64,000 bases of DNA from positions 1 to 64,000 of the forward strand of contig JBAROV010000175.1 in NCBI GenBank assembly GCA_049642465.1, read 5' to 3'. This document shows positions 8,405-15,483 of this stretch, in pieces. The position numbers and the translations under genes are program-made. The number at the start of each line of letters is the position of its first letter. Position 1 is the first letter of the stretch. This DNA is from CAWDPQ01 sp049642465 (GTDB lineage Bacteria; Acidobacteriota; Vicinamibacteria; Vicinamibacterales; 2-12-FULL-66-21). Below the pieces are notes generated by a model. The model did not search any database and was not told where the DNA came from. It saw only the letters and a list, made by a program, of their open reading frames with translations.

Positions 8405-9790
8405 ATGTCGCTCGCTCCCCCAACCGTGTCGGCGCTCGCATCTGTTGTGGGGCAGGATTTCATCCTCGTTCGGCCCGAGGATGTCATCCCCTACAGCTTT
8501 GACGGCACGGCTGCGCTCACACAACGTCCCGACGCCGTCGTCTTGCCGCGAACGGTGGAACAAGTCGCCGAATGCGTTCGACTCGCGGCGTCGGCACAGA
8601 TCCCCATCGTCACGCGCGGATCCGGCACCGGGTTGAGCGGCGGCAGTGTTCCGACCCCTGGCAGTCTCGTTCTCTGTCTCGCACGAATGGATGCGATTCT
8701 CGGCGTGGATCCGCGAAACCTCACACTGCGCGCAGAGCCCGGCGCGACCACCCAACGGATCGACGAAGCAGCCGCACCACACGGCTTGTTCTACCCACCC
8801 GATCCCGGGTCGATGCGGATCAGCACGATCGGCGGAAACGTGGCCGAGAATTCCGGCGGCCTTCGCGGACTGAAATACGGCGTGACGCGGGATTACGTGA
8901 TGGCGTTGCAGGTCGTGCTCGCGAACGGCGAGATTGTAAGGTTCGGCTCTCGGTGCGTGAAGGACGTCGCCGGGTACTCGATGAAGGATCTCTTCATCGG
9001 GTCCGAGGGCACGCTAGGGATTATCACAGAAGTCACGCTGAAGCTCGTACCCCGACCGGCCGCTCGGCGAACTTTGCTCGCGCTGTACGATCGAATCGAA
9101 GACGCCGCGGAAACCGTGTCGGCGATCGTGGCGGCACCGATCATCCCCTGCACGCTCGAATTTCTCGACCGCATGACGGCGAACTGCGTGGAAGAGTACG
9201 CGCACGTGGGGCTGCCAACCGACTGCGATGCGGTGCTCCTGATGGAAACCGATGGTCACCCGGCCGCCGTTGCAGACGAAGCGCAGCGGATGGAAGCGAT
9301 CGCGAGGAACCACCGCGCGCGTGATGTTCGTGTCGCTCGCGATGAAGTAGAGGCGCTGCAGCTCTCGTCCGCCAGACGAAATGCGTTCGCCGCGCTGGCA
9401 CGACGCAGACCGACGACGATACTCGAGGATGTGACCGTGCCCCGCAGCGAGCTCGCGACGATGGTGACGTTCATCGCAAAAACGGCAGCGGAGTTCAACC
9501 TTCAGATCGGCACGTTCGGCCACATGGGTGATGGTAATCTCCACCCGACGTTCCTGACGGACGAGCGAGACCAGGACGAGATGGGCCGCGTCCACCGAGC
9601 GCTTGATGCCATCGTCTCGCGCACGCTGGAATTGGGCGGCACGATTACTGGCGAACACGGTGTCGGCCTGGCAAAAAAGGGATGGCTCCGTCAGCAGACC
9701 GGTGACGCGAGTTTGGAACTCATGAGGAAGATCAGGCGGACACTGGACCCCGACGGCCTTTTGAACCCGGGTAAAATATTTGATTCCTGA
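8405..9790 (+). CDS. glcD: FAD-linked oxidase, GlcD type (glycolate/lactate dehydrogenase subunit)
   Basis: A 461-residue flavoprotein of the VAO/PCMH fold. The N-terminal FAD_binding_4 domain carries RGSGTGLSGG and a NVAENSGGLRGLKYG phosphate-binding region. The C-terminal FAD-oxidase_C domain carries GTFGHMGDGNLHP and GTITGEHGVGLAKKGW with the usual active-site histidines. It oxidises a 2-hydroxy acid and passes electrons to the Fe-S subunit encoded next. GlcE is missing, so this is a two-subunit arrangement. Immediately after the FAH gene, its substrate is probably the hydroxy acid released by that hydrolase. Length is normal for GlcD or D-lactate dehydrogenases; substrate chirality cannot be read from the sequence. 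Confidence 0.88.
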   Translation: MSLAPPTVSALASVVGQDFILVRPEDVIPYSFDGTAALTQRPDAVVLPRTVEQVAECVRLAASAQIPIVTRGSGTGLSGGSVPTPGSLVLCLARMDAILGVDPRNLTLRAEPGATTQRIDEAAAPHGLFYPPDPGSMRISTIGGNVAENSGGLRGLKYGVTRDYVMALQVVLANGEIVRFGSRCVKDVAGYSMKDLFIGSEGTLGIITEVTLKLVPRPAARRTLLALYDRIEDAAETVSAIVAAPIIPCTLEFLDRMTANCVEEYAHVGLPTDCDAVLLMETDGHPAAVADEAQRMEAIARNHRARDVRVARDEVEALQLSSARRNAFAALARRRPTTILEDVTVPRSELATMVTFIAKTAAEFNLQIGTFGHMGDGNLHPTFLTDERDQDEMGRVHRALDAIVSRTLELGGTITGEHGVGLAKKGWLRQQTGDASLELMRKIRRTLDPDGLLNPGKIFDS

Positions 9791-9832
9791 TCTCCTTATC
9801 TCCTGTAATAACTCCTGATCTCCTGACCTCCT
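9791..9832. repeat. CTCCT repeat array between glcD and glcF
   Basis: Five CTCCT units occupy the whole intergenic gap, ending directly at the GTG start of the next gene. The array is the same sense as the 16S anti-Shine-Dalgarno sequence, so no ribosome-binding site exists here. The same family occurs at about 50-72. Confidence 0.7.
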
Positions 9833-11182
9833 GTGCCCCGTGATCTCGCTCTCCGCGCACTCGACTATTCGGTGTTACAGCAATGCATGCACTGCGGGAT
9901 GTGTCTACCCACGTGCCCCACCTACGACGCCACCCATCGTGAGCGGAACAGCCCGCGCGGGCGCATCGCGCTGATGCGCGCGGTAGCCGATGGCGCGCTC
10001 GAGATCACCGACGTCTTTGCCGATGAACTGAGCTACTGCCTTGGTTGTCTCGCCTGCCAGACCGCCTGTCCGGCGGGTGTGAATTACGCGACACTCTTCG
10101 AGACCGCGAGAGCCGACATCGAGCGATCGGGGGTTCGCCAGAATGCGGCCGGCCGATTCTGGCGCTGGCTCACGCTGGGGTTTCTGTTCACTCATCCGCG
10201 ACTGCTTCGGGCCGCGGGTCGGCTCCTGTGGTTCTACCAGCGCAGCGGTTTGCAGTCGCTGTTTCGACGAAGGGGTCTCATTGGGCTCCTGCCCGCGCAA
10301 CTTCGACGGCTGGAACCGCAGACGCCAGTGATCGCGTCAGCCTTTTCAGATAGATTGATCGCGGCGCGTGAACAACCGCCCGGCCCCGTGCGCTACCGGG
10401 TGGCGCTCCTCACGGGCTGCATCCAGGATCTCGTCTATCCGGACATCAATCGCGACACGGCGGATGTGCTGCTCGCCAACGGATGCGCGGTGCATACCCC
10501 ATCGCCGCAGCCGTGCTGCGGTTCGCTGCACGCGCATAACGGGGATCGTCAGGCAGCGGCTTCGCTCGCGCGCCAGATGATCGACCTCATCCCTCCAGGC
10601 GAGTACGACGCCATCATCACGAACGCGGGCGGCTGCGGTTCGCATCTGCGGCACTATTCGTCACTGCTGGGCGATAACCCGCAATACGCCGCAGCCGCAC
10701 GCGAGTGGGATGCGAAGGTGCGCGACATTCACCAGTGGCTGGCGGCCATCGAGTGCCGCACGCCAGTGGCCCAACCGTTTGCCGAGCCGGTGAGCGTGAC
10801 GTACCACGATTCGTGTCACCTGGCGCACGGTCAGAAGGTGACGCGCGAGCCTCGGGCCCTGCTTCGCCTGATACCAGGTGTGTCGCTCGTCGAACTGCAA
10901 GAGTCCGCGTGGTGCTGCGGGAGCGCCGGAGTGTATGCCATTACGCAGCCGGACCAAGCGCAGGCACTGCTCGAGCGAAAAGTCCGCCACATCTCAAGGA
11001 CAGCGGCATCAATCGTCGCGACCGCAAACCCCGGGTGCCACCTCCAGATCGCGCGAGGCCTCACCGATGCGGGGTTGCCTGTGCAAGTCTTCCACCCGGT
11101 CAGTTTGCTGGCCCGCGCGTATCGCGCCGAGGCGCAGAGGGGGTCAGATCTTGTTTCTTGCACGAACGTCCTCTCACGATGA
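9833..11182 (+). CDS. glcF: Fe-S oxidoreductase subunit, GlcF type
   Basis: A 449-residue partner of the GlcD-like flavoprotein. Two ferredoxin-like clusters are clear: Cys18/21/24/28 (CMHCGMCLPTC) and Cys70/73/76/80 (CLGCLACQTAC). Two CCG domains follow (QPCCGSLHAHNG and SAWCCGSAGVY), as in glycolate oxidase GlcF and lactate-utilisation proteins. It transfers electrons from the flavin to the membrane chain. The start is GTG with no Shine-Dalgarno; a CTCCT array precedes it. The last fourteen or so residues and the stop codon lie inside an inverted-repeat element beginning at 11140, so the native C-terminus has been replaced. The function is probably retained because all clusters are upstream. 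Confidence 0.87.
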   Translation: MPRDLALRALDYSVLQQCMHCGMCLPTCPTYDATHRERNSPRGRIALMRAVADGALEITDVFADELSYCLGCLACQTACPAGVNYATLFETARADIERSGVRQNAAGRFWRWLTLGFLFTHPRLLRAAGRLLWFYQRSGLQSLFRRRGLIGLLPAQLRRLEPQTPVIASAFSDRLIAAREQPPGPVRYRVALLTGCIQDLVYPDINRDTADVLLANGCAVHTPSPQPCCGSLHAHNGDRQAAASLARQMIDLIPPGEYDAIITNAGGCGSHLRHYSSLLGDNPQYAAAAREWDAKVRDIHQWLAAIECRTPVAQPFAEPVSVTYHDSCHLAHGQKVTREPRALLRLIPGVSLVELQESAWCCGSAGVYAITQPDQAQALLERKVRHISRTAASIVATANPGCHLQIARGLTDAGLPVQVFHPVSLLARAYRAEAQRGSDLVSCTNVLSR

Positions 11183-11263
11183 CATCTCCGAGTCCAGGTC
11201 TCGGTCACCGACGAGCCCTGTTCTCGACAGAGGACAGTTGTGCAAGAAACAAGATCTGACCCC
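11140..11263. mobile_element. Inverted-repeat element (MITE/REP-like), copy 1
   Basis: The 124-bp element has 24-bp perfect terminal inverted repeats beginning GGGGTCAGATCTTGTTTCTT; pairing continues imperfectly to a GTCCTC motif about 34 bp in. It contains no gene. The left arm encodes the end of GlcF, and the right arm ends 13 bp before the next start codon. A second copy with the same ends but a much shorter centre lies at 39282-39360. A non-autonomous element or REP-type doublet is the best reading; no transposase is present in the window. Confidence 0.75.
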
Positions 11264-11276
11264 ATAATGACGCGCC

Positions 11277-11861
11277 ATGGACGTGACTCGTCGTGATTTG
11301 TTGGAAATGGCGCTGCGTGCCGCGGCGCTGCCAGGTGCCGCACAGTTCTTTCCAGCGTGGCTGCAAGCCGGCCGGGCGATGCAACACGCTAGGTCGCAAG
11401 CGCCGCCGCAGCCGCCGTTTCTCCGTGACTACAAGCCGCGCTTTTTCAGTCCCGAGGACTTCCAGGCGCTGCAGGCGTTCACCGAAATCCTGATCCCCAC
11501 CGATGACACGCCCGGCGCGCGCGAGGCGCAGTGCGCGCACTACATCGACTTCGTGCTGCAGGCGGCCGAACCCGGTATGCAGAAGCAATGGTCCGACGGG
11601 ATGGCCGCCCTCAAGAAAGCAGGCTTTCACGGGGCCCAGCCACAGCAACGGCTCGCGATGGTCACGGCGATGGCTCGGCCCGAGAGCGATCGGAGTCTCT
11701 CGCATCCCCTCTATCCGGTGTTCCGGCTGATCAAACAGCAGAATACCTTCGCGTTTTACACCTCGCGCGCGGGAATGATCGAAACCCTCGACTATCGAGG
11801 CAACACGTTTAACGCAGTGTTCCCCGCCTGTGACCATCCGCAACATCAGGTGATTCCATGA
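11277..11861 (+). CDS. Gluconate 2-dehydrogenase subunit 3 family protein (Tat)
   Basis: A 194-residue small subunit of a membrane-associated flavoprotein dehydrogenase. The N-terminus has a Tat motif (TRRDLL, residues 4-9) and a hydrophobic stretch. The body matches the Gluconate_2-dh3 family (FSPEDFQALQAFTEILIPTD). In gluconate 2-dehydrogenase, FAD-glucose dehydrogenase and glucoside 3-dehydrogenase complexes, this subunit is needed to export the GMC subunit through Tat. The GMC gene follows after a 107-bp gap. The cytochrome c subunit normally present is not found next to them. Confidence 0.88.
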   Translation: MDVTRRDLLEMALRAAALPGAAQFFPAWLQAGRAMQHARSQAPPQPPFLRDYKPRFFSPEDFQALQAFTEILIPTDDTPGAREAQCAHYIDFVLQAAEPGMQKQWSDGMAALKKAGFHGAQPQQRLAMVTAMARPESDRSLSHPLYPVFRLIKQQNTFAFYTSRAGMIETLDYRGNTFNAVFPACDHPQHQVIP

Positions 11862-11968
11862 CACGCTCAACGGGCCGACGGCTGTTCTCGAAGAACGCGA
11901 CGATACGAGGCTACCTTCGTGGGAGCCGAGGGCTTAATACAGGCGGCAGTTCGGAGGAACTCTGAGTG

Positions 11969-13744
11969 ATGGCGATCTATGACGCGATCATCGTCGGATC
12001 CGGAGCGTGCGGCGGGTGGGCCGCCATGGAGCTGGGTCAGGCAGGACTGAAGGTCCTCGTTCTCGAAGCCGGCTCGCACGTCGATCCCGCGAGAGATTTC
12101 CATCACACGTTCCTGTACGAAATGGAGTATCGCGGCCAGGGGAAACCAGGGCTGCTCCGGCGCTACTCCGGCAGCGAACGCAATTACCGGATCATGCTCG
12201 ACAACGAGGAGAACCCGTACACAACAGCGCCAGGGACCACCTACAGGTGGGGCCGTTCGCGGTGCCTTGGCGGCCGCACGCTGCACTGGGCGCGCGCGAC
12301 CGATCGGATGGCGGACTACGAATTCAAGGCGGCCTCGCTCGACGGCTACGGGATGAACTGGGCGGTCACCTATGCCGACATGAAGCCGTACTACGACCGT
12401 GTCGAAAGCTTTATCGGCGTCAGCGCTGCCAAGGAAGGGCTGCCGCAGTTTCCCGACGGTCCGTTTCTGCCACCGATGCCGCTCAACTGCGCTGAACAGA
12501 TCTTCACGGCGGCCTGCAGGAGCCTCGGCTGGCGCTCGACGCATCGCCGGCTTGCCCAGCTGACTCGGCCGCACAATGGGCGCCCGCCCTGCCACTACTG
12601 CGGCAACTGCGTGAATGGCTGCGACGTCGGCGCCATGTACAACCCGATCGTCGTCAATCTGATGCCGGCACTCAGGACCGGAAACGTCGAGATCCGCACC
12701 GACGCGGTCGTCGCCCGCGTGCGCATGAACAACGAGAATCGCGCTCAGGGCGTGACCTACATCGAGCGATACACGAAGCAGTCGATCGACGTCGATGCGA
12801 AGTTCGTGATTCTTGCGGCATCGACGCTGGAAAACACACGCCTGTTGCTGCTCTCGGAAAAAGGCGGCCTCGCGAATTCGAGCGGGACGCTGGGCCAATA
12901 CATGATGGACCAGGTGGGCGGCGGCGGCGTGAGCGGCATTCTGCCAAAACTCAAAGGCGGACCAAGCCGTCTGGACGATGGCAAGTCGGCCGGGATCACG
13001 ATTCCGAGTTTTCAGAACATCAGCAAGCAAACGCTGCGCAAGGACTTCATCCGCGGCTACGTCATGAACGCCACCGGCGGGCAGACGGAATATCCGGGCT
13101 TTGCCGCAAACCTCCCTGGCTTTGGATCGGAATGGAAAAAGGAAATCAAGAGCCGCTACGTCGCGCAGGCACGGGTGTGGAACGCCGGGGCGGAGATGCT
13201 CGCGCGCAAGGACAACTTCGTCGAACTCGATCCTGAAGTGACAGATGCGTGGGGCATTCCCGTCCTCAAGATCCACTTCACGCACTCTGAGAACGATTAC
13301 AAGCTGATCGAAGACTTCCAGCAACGGGTTGAAGAGTTGTTCCGGAAAGCCGGCGGTGAAGTCATCCCGACCGCGGGTCGCGGAAATCCTCCACCGAATC
13401 CCGCGCCGCAAGGCTTTCCCGGTACACCCGGGTCACCTGATGCGCCATCGGGGCGCGGAGGATTTCCAGACCAGAGTCAAGGTCGCGGCGCGAATGCGCC
13501 CTCCCCGAGGAGACGACCACTTGGCGGATCCATCCACGAGTGCGGCACCGCGCGCATGAGCGTCAGTCCCAAGGACGGCGTGCTCAATTCGTTCTGCCAG
13601 ACGCACGACATCCCGAATCTCTATGTCTTCGGTGGCAACGCGTTTCCGTCGACCGGCGACAAACATCCGACGCTTACAATGATGGCGCTTGCGGCGCGCG
13701 GGTGCGATCGCCTTCGAGAGCAAGCGAAGGGAAAGAAGGTCTGA
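11969..13744 (+). CDS. GMC oxidoreductase (gluconate/glucoside dehydrogenase catalytic subunit)
   Basis: A 591-residue FAD enzyme of the glucose-methanol-choline family. The dinucleotide motif VGSGACGG is near the N-terminus. A cysteine cluster, CHYCGNCVNGC, matches the Fe-S site of FAD-dependent glucose dehydrogenases. The C-terminal HECGTARM and DKHPTLT carry the active-site histidines. A low-complexity insert rich in Gly, Pro, Arg and Asn (about residues 470-520) is unusual. The ATG at 11969 is preferred; a GTG three codons... one codon earlier (11966) is also possible behind GGAGGA. With the small subunit it should oxidise a sugar or glycoside in the periplasm, possibly at C2 or C3. Substrate unknown. 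Confidence 0.88.
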   Translation: MAIYDAIIVGSGACGGWAAMELGQAGLKVLVLEAGSHVDPARDFHHTFLYEMEYRGQGKPGLLRRYSGSERNYRIMLDNEENPYTTAPGTTYRWGRSRCLGGRTLHWARATDRMADYEFKAASLDGYGMNWAVTYADMKPYYDRVESFIGVSAAKEGLPQFPDGPFLPPMPLNCAEQIFTAACRSLGWRSTHRRLAQLTRPHNGRPPCHYCGNCVNGCDVGAMYNPIVVNLMPALRTGNVEIRTDAVVARVRMNNENRAQGVTYIERYTKQSIDVDAKFVILAASTLENTRLLLLSEKGGLANSSGTLGQYMMDQVGGGGVSGILPKLKGGPSRLDDGKSAGITIPSFQNISKQTLRKDFIRGYVMNATGGQTEYPGFAANLPGFGSEWKKEIKSRYVAQARVWNAGAEMLARKDNFVELDPEVTDAWGIPVLKIHFTHSENDYKLIEDFQQRVEELFRKAGGEVIPTAGRGNPPPNPAPQGFPGTPGSPDAPSGRGGFPDQSQGRGANAPSPRRRPLGGSIHECGTARMSVSPKDGVLNSFCQTHDIPNLYVFGGNAFPSTGDKHPTLTMMALAARGCDRLREQAKGKKV

Positions 13745-13746
13745 TT

Positions 13747-14589
13747 ATGCTGCGTGCGCTCCTCACCCTGTGGCTGTGTTTCGCGGCCGTCGCCGCGCAG
13801 GCGCCAGCCTCCCCACCTGTCACGCTGACCTGTGCGGAGATGGAAACCTTTCTCAAGACCGCGAAGATCGGACGGCAACGCAGCATTCCTGTGGGCGTCA
13901 CCGTCCCCTCGAGGGCGACGCTCGACGATGGGAAACTGCAGCATGATGCCTCGATTCAGACCATCGACGAGAGCAAGACGACATTTGCAACCGCGCGCGG
14001 TACGGAGTTCAATTTCCGCGACTCGTGGCAGTTCAACGTCGCCGGCTACGAGCTGGCGAAAATGCTGGAGTTGAACATGGTCCCGCCTTACGTCGAGCGC
14101 ACCGTGTCCGGCAGACGCGCGTCAGTTTCATGGTGGGTCAGCGACACGATGATGGAGCGCGACCGCGTGAAGCAAAAAATCAATCCGCCGGACACTGAAA
14201 AATGGAATGCCGAGGTCCTGGCCGGCCGCGTGTTTCACGAGTTGATCGCCGACACCGACGTCAACATGACGAACCTCCTGATTACCAAGGACTGGCGCGT
14301 CTGGCTGATCGATTTCAGCCGCGCGTTTCGGATGACCAAGGCGCTGCAGGAACCCGAACGCCTGAATGCCGTCGATCGGAAGCTGCTGGCGAGGCTGAAG
14401 GGATTGACGAGGGATCCCCTACGGCAGGCACTCGGGCGCTGGCTGGCCAGAGATCAGATTGACGCCGTTCTCGCGCGCCGCGATCTCATCGTCCGCAGGC
14501 TCGAAGATCAGATCGCCGCGAAAGGGGAGGCGACGATTGTCTACGATTTCCCGAGAACCAGCGAACCGTGCGGGGCTGGCCTGCAGTAA
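13747..14589 (+). CDS. Exported kinase-like protein (HipA/PI4K-type motif)
   Basis: A 280-residue protein with a clear signal peptide (first 18 or so residues). The middle resembles the PI3/PI4-kinase and HipA-like fold: a GYELAKMLELNMVPPYVERT segment (about 100-119), then DVNMTN (171-176), which reads as the DxNxxN catalytic motif (Asp171, Asn176), then LIDF with Asp189 as the probable metal-binding aspartate. It begins 2 bp after the GMC stop, so it is co-transcribed. A kinase-like fold outside the cytoplasm is odd because ATP is scarce there; it may be a pseudokinase, an adenylyltransferase-like enzyme, or use another donor. The fold call rests on motifs only; the substrate is unknown. Confidence 0.5.
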   Translation: MLRALLTLWLCFAAVAAQAPASPPVTLTCAEMETFLKTAKIGRQRSIPVGVTVPSRATLDDGKLQHDASIQTIDESKTTFATARGTEFNFRDSWQFNVAGYELAKMLELNMVPPYVERTVSGRRASVSWWVSDTMMERDRVKQKINPPDTEKWNAEVLAGRVFHELIADTDVNMTNLLITKDWRVWLIDFSRAFRMTKALQEPERLNAVDRKLLARLKGLTRDPLRQALGRWLARDQIDAVLARRDLIVRRLEDQIAAKGEATIVYDFPRTSEPCGAGLQ

Positions 14590-14595
14590 CGAAGT

Positions 14596-15420
14596 TCAGC
14601 CAGCAGCAGTTTCGCCAGGGACTGCGGAGTAATATCCGCCAGCCTCGCGAATGGCGAGCGGCAATCCGAACAGTTCGCTGACCCGCCCCGAGTTCAGCAT
14701 CTCGGCCTTGTGACCGTCGCCAACGATCCGGCCTTCGCGCAGCAGGATCACACGCTGAATCTCCGGCACGATCTCCTCGATGTGATGCGTAATCAGCAGG
14801 AGCGAGGTACCGCTGCGGGTGATCTCGCGTACCCGCTCCAGGAACCCGTGGCGCGCCGCAAGATCGAGCCCTGTGGTCGGCTCGTCGAGCACGAGCGCGC
14901 GCGGCTTCGTCACGAGCACGCGCGCCAGCAGCACTCGGCGAGCTTCGCCGCTGGACATCCCGTCGAGCGTCCGGCTGACCAGATGTGATGCGCCGGCGAT
15001 CTCCAGCGCCTCGGCGGCTGATGCGCGCATCTCCTTCGTCACCGTTCCATATCGCAGAATGCCGTGCGAGACGAAAAACGCCGAAATCACTGCGGCCTCG
15101 GCGGTGATGCGTCCCTCACTGTTCCCGTTGACGAATCGATGGTGCAGATCGGCTGACACGATGCCAAGCTGCGCGCGCAAATCCGACACGCTCCAGTTGT
15201 CGCGGCCGAAGACGCGGACCGGAGATGTTCCGTTGGCTGGGGCGAGCGCGCGCTCGTGATGCGTCAGCAAGCCCACGAGCACGGATTTGCCTGCGCCGTT
15301 CGGGCCGACGATGGCCGTATGTTGGCCGGGGTGAATGGTCAGGGTCACGCGATCGAGTGCTGGCCGATCGCCCTTGATGACGGTGGCATCCGTCAGTTCC
15401 AGAATGGGTTCGCGGTTCAC
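14596..15420 (-). CDS. ABC transporter ATP-binding protein
   Basis: A 274-residue cytoplasmic ATPase. Walker A GPNGAGKS is at 39-46; the signature is MSSGEARR, Walker B ALVLDEPTTGLD, and the H-loop LLITHHIEE. Architecture resembles stand-alone YlmA/ModF-like ATPases. No permease or binding-protein gene is adjacent, so its partner must be elsewhere or it may act without a transporter. Start is GTG at 15420, since no ATG fits. It converges with the kinase-like gene, whose stop lies 6 bp away, leaving no room for a terminator. Confidence 0.85.
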   Translation of the reverse strand: MNREPILELTDATVIKGDRPALDRVTLTIHPGQHTAIVGPNGAGKSVLVGLLTHHERALAPANGTSPVRVFGRDNWSVSDLRAQLGIVSADLHHRFVNGNSEGRITAEAAVISAFFVSHGILRYGTVTKEMRASAAEALEIAGASHLVSRTLDGMSSGEARRVLLARVLVTKPRALVLDEPTTGLDLAARHGFLERVREITRSGTSLLLITHHIEEIVPEIQRVILLREGRIVGDGHKAEMLNSGRVSELFGLPLAIREAGGYYSAVPGETAAG

Positions 15421-15483
15421 GAACCCATTCTAGTCACGCTCGGGCGGTCGATATAATCCTACGCAGCGCGGGAGATTCGTTCC

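Noticed and set aside
9884..9891. TGCATGCA inside glcF as another operator site
   Set aside because: It encodes the conserved Cys-Met-His of the first Fe-S motif and lacks the flanking AGAT context, so chance plus coding constraint explains it.
14596..15420. Part of a complete ABC importer with neighbouring genes
   Set aside because: No permease or binding protein lies on either side, and the flanking genes are in other orientations or families.
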